Shown piece after piece: positions 1 to 5,676 of a stretch of DNA of 5,676 nt. Below the pieces are notes generated by a model. It was not told the DNA's origin and searched no databases. It saw only the letters and a list, made by a program, of their open reading frames with translations. A program made the position numbers and the translations under genes. Each line of letters begins with the position of its first letter. Within the stretch, counting starts at the first letter, position 1. The DNA is from Opitutaceae bacterium (lineage in GTDB: Bacteria > Verrucomicrobiota > Verrucomicrobiia > Opitutales > Opitutaceae), in contig SYDD01000384.1 in NCBI GenBank assembly GCA_005786775.1, positions 1-5,676 on the forward strand, read 5' to 3'.

Positions 1-2356
1 CGGCGGTCGCCTCCGGCCGGTGCGCCGCGCTCTGGCGGTAGGTGCGCGAGAGCAGGATCTCGCGGTGCAGGGGCTTCAGCCGCCAGCCGTGGTGCAGCAG
101 GCGCCGCGCGAGGAAGTCGAGCAGCTCGGGATGCGACGGCGTGCCGCCGAGGAAGCCGAAGTCGCTCGGGGTGTCGACGAGGCCCGTCCCGAAGTGGTGC
201 TGCCACACGCGGTTGGCGAGCACCCGCGGGGGGAGCGGGTTGCCGTCGGCCGTGATCCAGCGCGCGAGCGCGAGGCGCCGTTCGCCCTCGGGGGTGTCGA
301 CCGGCAACGCGTACCCCGGCAGCGCGCGCGCGAGAACCTCCAGGCTCGCGGGCGCCACCGGTTCGCCGGGCTTGGCGGGGTCGCCGCCCTTGTGGACGCG
401 CGTCGGCTCGGCGGGTTGCGAGAACTTACCCGCCCAGACTTGCGGCAGTTTCGGGACTTGGTTGATCCGCGCCTGCACGCGCGCGCGCTGGCGTTCGAGC
501 TCGGCGAGGCGCGTCTCCTCCTCGGCGGTGATGACTTCCGGCCGCAGGCGCTCGAGGCCGACGCGCTCGCTCCAGGGCGCGCGGTCTGCGGAGGAAGCCA
601 CGGGACGCCACTCCTGCCCGTCGGCGGACACAAGGATCTCGTACTCACAGGGCGTGGCCCCCTGCGCCGCGCCCTCGGGCAGGCCGCCGTCCTTGCTGTT
701 GCTGAAGACGACGCGGTGGATCCGCTCGGGACGGGCGAAAGTGAGGGTGAGTTCCGCGGGCTGGCCGATGAACCACTGCTCGCCGTGGGCGCCGTCGATG
801 CAGAGCTGCGGCCCGTAGGCCTCCGGGAAATCCTCGGCCACCGCGCCCCGCGCGCCCGCCGCGCGCCCGCCATTCGCCGCGAGGGCGACGTTGCGCCCGT
901 CCACGCTCCAGACCTCGAATTCCGTGAGGCGGCCGCCCCCGCGCGTCACCCCGCGTCCACGCGGCCGCGGTGCCGCCCGCCCGGGCGCCTCCGTGTTGTT
1001 GCGGATGACAAAGCGCAGGTGGCGCGCCTCGACCTCCGGGAACGGCTCCTCGGTCCGCACCGGATCCATCTTCGGGCGCGGGAAGGTCCGTTCCGCCAGC
1101 AGCGCCTTGGCGCGGAGGTCGATCTCCCGGTCCAGCGCGTCGATCTCCTTGTTCAATCCCGTGAGCTCCGCGTTGAGCTCGCGGGTGGCGGCCTGAAACG
1201 CGGCCCGCTGCTCGGCGGTGGCGATCACGCGCCGCCCGTGCTCCACGCCCTCGAAGGCGGCCCGCACGCGGTAGTAGTCCTCGGTCGGGATCGGGTCGAA
1301 CTTGTGGTGGTGGCAGCGGGCGCAGCCGACCGTGAGGCCGAGGAAGGCGCCCGCGGTGGTGCTCACCACGTCGTCGAGCGTCGCGGCCCGAATCGCGGCC
1401 TTGGCCGCCGGATCCTGGTTGCCCACGTCGTCGTAGGGGCCCGCGACCAGAAACGCGCTGCCCACCTCGATGTCCGGATCGTTCCGGCCGACGACATCGC
1501 CCGCGAGATGCTCGGTGATGAAGCGGTCGAAGGGCTTGTCCGCGTTGAGCGAGCGAATGACCCAGTCGCGGAACGGCCAGAGGTCATCGATGAGGAAGTT
1601 GCGCTCGAAGCCGTTGCTCTCGCCGAAGCGGACCACGTCGAGCCAGTGCCGCCCCCAGCGCTCGCCGTAGCGCGGCGAGGCGAGGAGGCGGTCCGCGAGC
1701 GCGGCCACCGCCGCGTCGGCGTCGGCGGCGAAGGCGACAGTGAAGGCGGCGACCTCCTCCGGCGTGGGCGGCAGGCCGGAGACGTCGTAGCTCATCCGCC
1801 GGATGAGGGCGCGAGGCTCGGCGGGCGGGCCGGGCCGGAGGTTCCGCTCCGCCAGCCGCGCGGCGATGAAGCCGTCGATCGAGTCGTGGGCGAAGGTGGC
1901 CGCGAGCGGCTGCAGCGACCACCACGTCTGGTCGGCGCGCCGCGCGGGCCCGGCGTCGCCCGTGCGCGGATCCGGGGCGCCGAGCCGCACCCAGGTCACG
2001 AGGTCGGCGATCACGGCGTCGGGGAGGCGCGGCTTGCGCGGCGGCATCGCGAAGTCGGGATCGGTGTGGCGGACCGCCTGGATCAGCAGGCTCGCGTCGG
2101 GCTGGCCGGGCACGAGGGCGGGCTGGCCGCTGTCGCCGCCGCGTTCCCAGCCCGCCTTGGTGTCGAGGCGGAGGCCGCCCTTGAGCTTGGCGGACTCCGC
2201 GCTGTGGCACTCGTGGCAGTGCGCGACCAGCACAGGGCGGATCTTCTGCTCGAAGAACGCGAGGCCCTCGTCGGCAGCGGCCGGGCCCGCGAGCGGCAGC
2301 AGGAGCAGCGCGGCCCACGGGAGGCGGCGCGACGGGGCGGGGACGGCGGGCTTCAC
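1..2356 (-). CDS. PSCyt1-DUF1549-DUF1553 (PSD1) exported cytochrome-like protein, 3' end outside the window
   Basis: I translated this frame codon by codon; it stays open from GTG at 2356-2354 to the left edge (785 codons, no stop), so the C-terminus is missing. Residues 1-28 form a Sec signal peptide (arginines, a leucine-rich core, then PAAA before DEG). A Planctomycete cytochrome c domain (PSCyt1) follows, with heme motif CHECH at 47-51 and a probable axial Met104 in AMPPR. DUF1549 spans about 158-370 and contains DVSGLPPTPEEV and a second CxxCH, CARCH at 345-349. A charged helix lies at about 380-418, then a discoidin-like module at about 440-590, another helix near 600-625, and DUF1553 from about 650 (RWITADGNPL around W700, DTPSDFG around D732, HPELLD around H742). 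The start is chosen because GTG overlaps the upstream DUF1501 stop as GTGA and sits directly before the signal peptide. Family knowledge: these proteins are abundant in Planctomycetes and Verrucomicrobia and their function is unproven. Heme binding and a periplasmic location are inferred. Confidence 0.95.
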   Translation of the reverse strand, partial: MKPAVPAPSRRLPWAALLLLPLAGPAAADEGLAFFEQKIRPVLVAHCHECHSAESAKLKGGLRLDTKAGWERGGDSGQPALVPGQPDASLLIQAVRHTDPDFAMPPRKPRLPDAVIADLVTWVRLGAPDPRTGDAGPARRADQTWWSLQPLAATFAHDSIDGFIAARLAERNLRPGPPAEPRALIRRMSYDVSGLPPTPEEVAAFTVAFAADADAAVAALADRLLASPRYGERWGRHWLDVVRFGESNGFERNFLIDDLWPFRDWVIRSLNADKPFDRFITEHLAGDVVGRNDPDIEVGSAFLVAGPYDDVGNQDPAAKAAIRAATLDDVVSTTAGAFLGLTVGCARCHHHKFDPIPTEDYYRVRAAFEGVEHGRRVIATAEQRAAFQAATRELNAELTGLNKEIDALDREIDLRAKALLAERTFPRPKMDPVRTEEPFPEVEARHLRFVIRNNTEAPGRAAPRPRGRGVTRGGGRLTEFEVWSVDGRNVALAANGGRAAGARGAVAEDFPEAYGPQLCIDGAHGEQWFIGQPAELTLTFARPERIHRVVFSNSKDGGLPEGAAQGATPCEYEILVSADGQEWRPVASSADRAPWSERVGLERLRPEVITAEEETRLAELERQRARVQARINQVPKLPQVWAGKFSQPAEPTRVHKGGDPAKPGEPVAPASLEVLARALPGYALPVDTPEGERRLALARWITADGNPLPPRVLANRVWQHHFGTGLVDTPSDFGFLGGTPSHPELLDFLARRLLHHGWRLKPLHREILLSRTYRQSAAHRPEATA

Positions 2357-3765
2357 GCGAGGACCGGGCGGATCACGTGCCCGTGGACGTCGGTGAGGCG
2401 GCGGTTGGCGCCGTTGTGGTAGAAGGTGAGCCGCTCGTGGTCGAAGCCGAGCAGGTGGAGGATCGTGGCGTGGAAGTCGTGCACCGTGGCGACGTCGACC
2501 GCGGCGCGGCGGCCGAAGTCGTCGGTGGCGCCGTGGGAGACGCCGCCCTTCACGCCGGCACCCATCAGCCAGGTAGTGAAGGCGTCGGGGTTGTGGTCGC
2601 GGCCGCTGGTGCCTTCCTGGTGCGTGGGCATCCGGCCGAACTCGGTGCACCAGACCACGAGGACGTCGCGCAGGAGCCCGCGCTGCTTCAGGTCGGTGAG
2701 CAGCGCGGCCGTGGGCCCGTCGAAGATCGGGGCGTGCCGCTCGTAATCAGCCTTGAGCGTTTTGTGCGCGTCCCAGTTGAGCAGGCCGTCGACGGCGCTG
2801 GCGCGGGAGGCGCAGTAGAGGCTGACGAAGCGGACGCCCTGCTCGAGGAAGCGGCGGGCGAGGAGGCAGTTGCGGGCGTAGGCGGCCTTGAGCGGGTTGG
2901 CGTCGGCGGTGCCGTAGAGGGCGTGGACGTGGGCGGGCTCGCGGGCGAGGTCGGTGATCTCCGGGGCGGCGAGCTGCATCCGCGCGGCGAGCTCATAGGC
3001 GGCGATGCGGGCGCCGAGCTCGTCGTGGCCGGGGCGGGCCTGCGCGTGCTCGCGGTTCATCGTTTCGAGGAAGGCGCGCGTGGCGGCGTCGGTGGCGGCG
3101 GAGACGCCGGCGGGCCGGCCGGCGTTGCGGAGCGGGAGCTGGGCGGCGAGCGGGACGCCCTGGTGGCGGGCGGGGAGGAAGCCGGGGCCCCAGTTGGCCT
3201 TCCCGTTGGGCGGCTCGCCGCGGATGTCGGGCATCGCGACGAACGTGGGCAGGTTCTCGTTGAGGGAGCCGAGCGCGTGGCTGACCCAGGCGCCGGCGCT
3301 GGGGAAGCCCTCGCGGGTGAACCCGGTGTTCATCGCGACGCAGCCCGGGCCGTGCGTGTTGGTGCGCGCGGTCATGCTGTGGATGAACGCGATGTCGTCC
3401 ACGTGCCGCGCGAGGGCGGGGAGCAGGGTGGAGATCGGCTTGCCGCTGCGGCCCGCGGGGCGGAAGGCCCAGGGCGACTTCATCAGGTTGCCGTTGCGGC
3501 CCTGGAAGGTGACCTCCGGCTCGGCGCCCGGCAGCGGCTGGCCGTCGTGGCGGTCGAGCAGCGGCTTGTGGTCCCACAGGTCGACGTGGGAGGCGGCGCC
3601 CGGGCAGAAGATCTGGAGCACCTGGCGCGCGCGGGGGGCGAAGTGCGTGGGGCCGGCCGGCGCGGCGGCGGCGTCCCGCGTGAGGAGGCGGGACAAGGCG
3701 ATGCCCGCGAGGCCGGTGTTCATCCGGCCAAGGAAGTGGCGGCGCGTGAGCTCGAGCGGGGTCAT
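2353..3765 (-). CDS. DUF1501 family protein with Tat signal (alkaline phosphatase/sulfatase-like fold)
   Basis: A 470-aa protein starting at ATG 3765-3763 and ending in TGA at 2355-2353. The N-terminus has a twin-arginine motif, TRRHFLG with Arg8-Arg9, then a moderately hydrophobic stretch and an alanine-rich likely cleavage area near 32-37, so export in folded form by Tat is likely. Family hallmarks are QIFCPGAASHVDLWDHKP near the N-terminus, the central NTHGPGCVAMNTG stretch, TEFGR at 374-378, GRDHN ending at 392, and HDFHATILHLLG starting at His429. DUF1501 belongs to the alkaline phosphatase/sulfatase-like group. The conserved D and H residues (D390, H391, D430, H432) are candidate metal ligands by analogy, but the substrate is unknown. 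An in-frame TTG at 3822 would add 19 residues ahead of the Tat motif and is less likely. The stop overlaps the next gene's GTG by 4 bp, indicating translational coupling with the cytochrome/DUF1553 protein. No strong Shine-Dalgarno sequence is visible. Confidence 0.95.
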   Translation of the reverse strand: MTPLELTRRHFLGRMNTGLAGIALSRLLTRDAAAAPAGPTHFAPRARQVLQIFCPGAASHVDLWDHKPLLDRHDGQPLPGAEPEVTFQGRNGNLMKSPWAFRPAGRSGKPISTLLPALARHVDDIAFIHSMTARTNTHGPGCVAMNTGFTREGFPSAGAWVSHALGSLNENLPTFVAMPDIRGEPPNGKANWGPGFLPARHQGVPLAAQLPLRNAGRPAGVSAATDAATRAFLETMNREHAQARPGHDELGARIAAYELAARMQLAAPEITDLAREPAHVHALYGTADANPLKAAYARNCLLARRFLEQGVRFVSLYCASRASAVDGLLNWDAHKTLKADYERHAPIFDGPTAALLTDLKQRGLLRDVLVVWCTEFGRMPTHQEGTSGRDHNPDAFTTWLMGAGVKGGVSHGATDDFGRRAAVDVATVHDFHATILHLLGFDHERLTFYHNGANRRLTDVHGHVIRPVLA

Positions 3766-3855
3766 CCGGAACGGCCCGGCGGCGGGGTGGGCGGCGCGGA
3801 CCGGTCGCCCGGAGGCGAACAAATCCCGGCTGGCTTGGCCAGCCCGATGCGGGGC
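3766..3855. other. 90-bp intergenic spacer between the kinase-like gene and DUF1501
   Basis: The spacer holds a perfect 7-bp inverted repeat (annotated separately) and otherwise GC-rich sequence including the 8-bp palindrome GACCGGTC. I could not find a convincing -35/-10 pair or a Shine-Dalgarno sequence ahead of the DUF1501 ATG. Whether DUF1501 has its own promoter here or is read through from upstream cannot be decided from the sequence. Confidence 0.6.
3828..3844 (-). terminator. Small hairpin just after the kinase-like gene, possible weak terminator
   Basis: GGCTGGC and GCCAGCC form a perfect 7-bp stem with a 3-nt loop. On the minus strand the hairpin begins 11 nt after the TGA of the kinase-like gene and is followed by GGGATTTGTT, which is only a weak U-tract. 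It could attenuate transcription between the kinase-like gene and the DUF1501 pair. It could equally be a chance repeat in GC-rich DNA or an RNA-processing site. Confidence 0.3.
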
Positions 3856-4788
3856 TCAGAGCTCGTCGTCACGGGCGCCGGGCAGGACGGAGGCGGCGGG
3901 GTCGTGGCGGACGCGGTCCAGCCACGCGGCCATCAGGGGATCGGCGGCGCGCAGCCCGGCCGGCCACGGCGCGGCCACGAGGTCGATCACCCGCCGCACG
4001 CCGTCGGCCGCGACGACGAAGTTGCGCGCGTGGAGGTCGGCGATGAGCCAGGGCTGGTCACGGAGGAAGAAGAGCCGCGGGTGGTCGCGGTTGGCGCGGA
4101 GGAAGCGGGAGGGGATCTCGATCAGCCCGGCGGGGAGGCAACCCGAGGTGTCCGCGCCCTGGGCGAGCGGTTCGCCGAGCACCTGCTTCGCGACGAGAAT
4201 GCCCTCGGGCGTGACGGCGACCACCTCGGTGCCCATCCCGCCCAAGGCGTGGACGAGCAGGAGTTTCTCGAGGAGCCCGCGGTAATCGCCGAACTCGGCG
4301 TCGGCCTGCAGTGCGGTCTCGGTCCCGGGGCGGAAGCCGAAGACGCTGCCGATCCGCTTCTCCTCGCGCGGGAGGAAGAACTTGTAGACCGAGGCGTCGG
4401 CCTCGGCGAGGAAGGCGGAGGCCTCGACGCCGCTGTGGAGGTAGAGCAGGCGCGGGTTGCGCTCCTCGAGGGGGTGCTCGACGTCGGCGGCGAACCCGAA
4501 GTCCTCCAGCCGGCGCAACGGCAGGGTTTCCCGGAAGTCGCGGATGGCATCGCCCAGGGCGGCCCACTGCCCCCCGGCGCCCTCCAGCAGGATTACTTCG
4601 TCTTCGGCGAGGAGGACGAGATCGCGGTCCGAATCTGCGCGGAGACCGCATTCCGCTGCCGCCGCGCCGAGGCGAGCGAGCGCTGCCAGTCGGCGTTCGT
4701 GATCGTGCTGAAGGTCGGCCCGCTCTTCCGGCCGGGGGAGCCGCCGTCCTTGGATACGGGTGGGTCTGCCGGTGAAGGGGTCTTGCAT
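3856..4788 (-). CDS. Protein with a kinase-like catalytic core (310 aa), function unknown
   Basis: The frame starts at ATG 4788-4786 and ends with TGA at 3858-3856. No signal peptide or membrane helix is visible, so it is probably cytoplasmic. The C-terminal part reads ADLHARNFVV...VIDL: Asp251, His253, Asn256, then Asp269. The D-to-N (5) and N-to-D (13) spacings equal those of the catalytic-loop Asp/Asn and DFG Asp of eukaryotic-like protein kinases (PKA D166, N171, D184). Upstream, ASVYKFF gives Lys136 as a candidate ATP-binding lysine, LLEKLL gives Glu174 as a possible helix-C partner, and ILVAKQVLGEP could be the hinge. The pattern resembles, from memory, the kinase domain of polyvalent phage proteins and other small-molecule or protein kinase relatives. 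The substrate is unknown. The first 65 or so residues are uncertain because codon usage there has more A/T at third positions than the rest and another frame (4593-4799) is also open. However, no ATG or GTG occurs in frame between 4788 and the clearly coding part, which supports this start. Confidence 0.8.
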   Translation of the reverse strand: MQDPFTGRPTRIQGRRLPRPEERADLQHDHERRLAALARLGAAAAECGLRADSDRDLVLLAEDEVILLEGAGGQWAALGDAIRDFRETLPLRRLEDFGFAADVEHPLEERNPRLLYLHSGVEASAFLAEADASVYKFFLPREEKRIGSVFGFRPGTETALQADAEFGDYRGLLEKLLLVHALGGMGTEVVAVTPEGILVAKQVLGEPLAQGADTSGCLPAGLIEIPSRFLRANRDHPRLFFLRDQPWLIADLHARNFVVAADGVRRVIDLVAAPWPAGLRAADPLMAAWLDRVRHDPAASVLPGARDDEL

Positions 4789-4799
4789 GGGTCCGCCAT
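4593..4799 (-). CDS. Possible small protein of 68 aa overlapping the 5' end of the kinase-like gene
   Basis: This frame runs from ATG 4799-4797 to TAA 4595-4593 and overlaps almost entirely, out of frame, with the first 65 codons of the kinase-like gene. In its favour, about 88% of third positions are G or C (hand count), close to what real genes in this window show, against about 70% for the competing frame. Against it, first-position GC is low (about 53%), second-position GC is high, and the product is hydrophilic and Ser/Pro/Lys/Arg-rich with no recognisable domain (MADPCKTPSPADPP at the start, then a possible basic helix around ADWQRSLASARRQR). No good ribosome binding site is visible. 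It may be a real small gene, or evidence that the N-terminus of the larger gene is misplaced. I cannot tell. Confidence 0.25.
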   Translation of the reverse strand: MADPCKTPSPADPPVSKDGGSPGRKSGPTFSTITNADWQRSLASARRQRNAVSAQIRTAISSSSPKTK

Positions 4800-4866
4800 G
4801 CGCGAACCGAAGGCCGGGCCGGTCCGAAACGCAAAGCTCTTCGGCGCGCGTCCGGCCCCGCCGGGA
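4789..4866. other. Spacer between MscS-family gene and kinase-like gene
   Basis: This 78-bp stretch is GC-rich with one slightly AT-richer patch (around 4826-4842) that contains a 5-bp inverted repeat, CCGAA/TTCGG. No T-run follows it, so I do not call a terminator, and no promoter with recognisable boxes is present. If the small frame starting at 4799 is real, its first codons lie in this spacer. Confidence 0.5.
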
Positions 4867-5676
4867 TTAGCGGGCCGGCGCGGGGCGCGCCGCGAGGCGC
4901 TCGAGCACCGGTCCGGCCACGTCGAGGGTCTGCGTGGGGTAGGCGAAGGCGAGTCCCCGCGCCTGCACCAGCCGCAGCAGCGCGAGGTTCACCTCCTGCC
5001 GCAGCTGCAGGCCGCGGCGGAAATCGGGGTCCCGCGCCTCATAGGCCAGCCAGACGTCGAGCGAGGAGGCGCTGAAGTCCCGGAAGCCCACCTGCACGGT
5101 CTTCGGATCCACCTCGGGCCGCCCCTCCAGCAGCGCCCGGATCGCCGGCACGAGGTCCTCCAGCTGCTCGGGCCGGCTGGCGTACGTGAGGCCGAGCACC
5201 TGCTCGACGCGCCGCCCCGTGAACCGCGAGAGGTTGGTGATCGTGTCCGCCGCGACCGTCTTGTTCGGGATGATCATCAGCGACTTGTCCAGCAGCCGGA
5301 TGCGGGTGGAGCGCAGGCCGATGTCCTCGATCACCCCCACGTTGCCGCCGATGCGGACGGTCTCGCCGACGGTGTAGGGCTGGTCGACCGCCACAACGAT
5401 GGCGCCGAAGATGTTCGCGAGGGTGTCCTGGGCGGCGAGGGCGAAGGCGAGGCCGCCGATGCCAAGGCCGGCGAGGATGGCCTTCACGTCGAAGCCAAGG
5501 CTCTGGAACGTCAGCAGCGCGGCCACCACCACAAAGGCGGTCAGCAGGGTCTTCCGAATCCACGGCATGAAAGCCGCCACGCCGAGCGCGCGTTCGCGCG
5601 CCACCTCGTCCAGGTGGTTGAGCAGGGCGGCGAACGCCCGCCAGAGGCCCCAGAAGACCACCAGCGAGAGCGCGAC
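4867..5676 (-). CDS. MscS-family mechanosensitive ion channel, N-terminal part outside the window
   Basis: The frame is open from the right edge to TAA at 4869-4867, giving 270 codons including the stop. A GTG at 5661-5659 lies inside it, but open sequence continues upstream, so the true start is outside. A membrane helix (TLLTAFVVVAALLTFQSLG, about 5550-5490) precedes the pore-lining helix (LAGLGIGGLAFALAAQDTL, about 5475-5418), whose small Gly/Ala residues are typical of MscS TM3. The beta domain follows (QPYTVGETVRIGG, then DIGLRSTRIRLLDKSLMIIPN), ending in ITNLSRF, and then the C-terminal alpha/beta vestibule domain. MscS channels sit in the inner membrane as heptamers and release solutes on hypo-osmotic shock. 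Where E. coli MscS has Gly113 right after Gln112 at the TM3 kink, this protein has Asp (AAQDTLANIFG), a substitution common in MscS-like paralogues. The conductance class cannot be assigned. The next gene starts 78 bp downstream on the same strand. Confidence 0.95.
   Translation of the reverse strand, partial: VALSLVVFWGLWRAFAALLNHLDEVARERALGVAAFMPWIRKTLLTAFVVVAALLTFQSLGFDVKAILAGLGIGGLAFALAAQDTLANIFGAIVVAVDQPYTVGETVRIGGNVGVIEDIGLRSTRIRLLDKSLMIIPNKTVAADTITNLSRFTGRRVEQVLGLTYASRPEQLEDLVPAIRALLEGRPEVDPKTVQVGFRDFSASSLDVWLAYEARDPDFRRGLQLRQEVNLALLRLVQARGLAFAYPTQTLDVAGPVLERLAARPAPAR

Noticed and set aside
76..2318. Minus-strand open frames within 76-873, 1363-1587 and 1584-2318.
   Set aside because: They are out of frame with the PSCyt1-DUF1549-DUF1553 protein and give low-complexity Arg/Pro/Ala/Ser-rich products.
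20..2422. An 800-codon open frame on the plus strand covering the whole cytochrome/DUF1553 gene.
   Set aside because: It lies in exact antisense codon register with the real gene, so high GC3 on the minus strand removes stops. Its product is Arg/Ala/Val-rich with no domain, while the minus frame carries complete family signatures.
3766..3822. An upstream TTG start for the DUF1501 protein, adding 19 residues.
   Set aside because: The Tat motif would move to residues 27-28 behind a non-conserved stretch; the ATG at 3765 places it at 8-9, as is usual.
3005..4285. A 426-codon plus-strand open frame spanning DUF1501 and the kinase-like gene.
   Set aside because: It runs antisense across two well-supported genes and their spacer, and is Arg/Ser/Ala-rich without recognisable motifs.
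4058..4834. A 258-codon minus-strand frame overlapping the kinase-like gene.
   Set aside because: The product is almost entirely Arg/Pro/Gly/Ala, typical of an off-frame translation of GC-rich coding DNA; the kinase motifs lie in a different frame.
4823..4846. A CCGAA/TTCGG inverted repeat in the spacer after the MscS gene, considered as a terminator.
   Set aside because: The stem is only 5 bp with an 11-nt loop and no following T-run.
1..5676. Mobile elements, CRISPR, tRNA or a new defence system.
   Set aside because: No direct-repeat array, transposase, terminal inverted repeats or tRNA-like fold was visible, and the genes have uniform composition apart from the 5' end of the kinase-like gene.

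Overview
This is a very GC-rich window (roughly 70% by eye) in which every well-supported gene lies on the minus strand. The best taxonomic clue is an adjacent gene pair: a DUF1501 protein, and a multidomain protein with a Planctomycete-type cytochrome c domain, DUF1549 and DUF1553. These families are strongly expanded in the Planctomycetes-Verrucomicrobia (PVC) group. With this base composition I would guess a GC-rich verrucomicrobium (for example Opitutaceae-like) or a planctomycete; this is inference from gene content, not from a marker gene.

In the direction of transcription (right to left) the layout is as follows. (1) The C-terminal part of an MscS-family mechanosensitive channel enters from the right edge and ends at 4867. 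(2) After a 77-nt gap comes a protein of about 310 aa with no obvious database name. Its C-terminal half carries D-x-H-x-x-N and I-D motifs at exactly the spacing of a protein-kinase catalytic loop and DFG aspartate. A 68-codon open frame overlaps its 5' end out of frame and makes its N-terminus less certain. (3) After a 90-nt gap holding a small hairpin comes a 470-aa DUF1501 protein with a twin-arginine signal. (4) Overlapping it by 4 bp (GTGA) is a very long PSCyt1-DUF1549-DUF1553 protein. It has a Sec-type signal peptide and an inserted discoidin-like module, and runs off the left edge after 785 codons with no stop.

DUF1501 and the cytochrome/DUF1553 protein look translationally coupled, and both are predicted to be exported, one folded via Tat and one via Sec with heme attachment outside the cytoplasm. 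They therefore probably act together in the periplasm or cell envelope; their biochemical role is not established. The kinase-like protein and the MscS channel are co-directional neighbours, but nothing in the sequence ties them functionally to the exported pair. I see no tRNA, rRNA, CRISPR array, insertion sequence or convincing promoter, and no intergenic stretch exceeds 100 bp.
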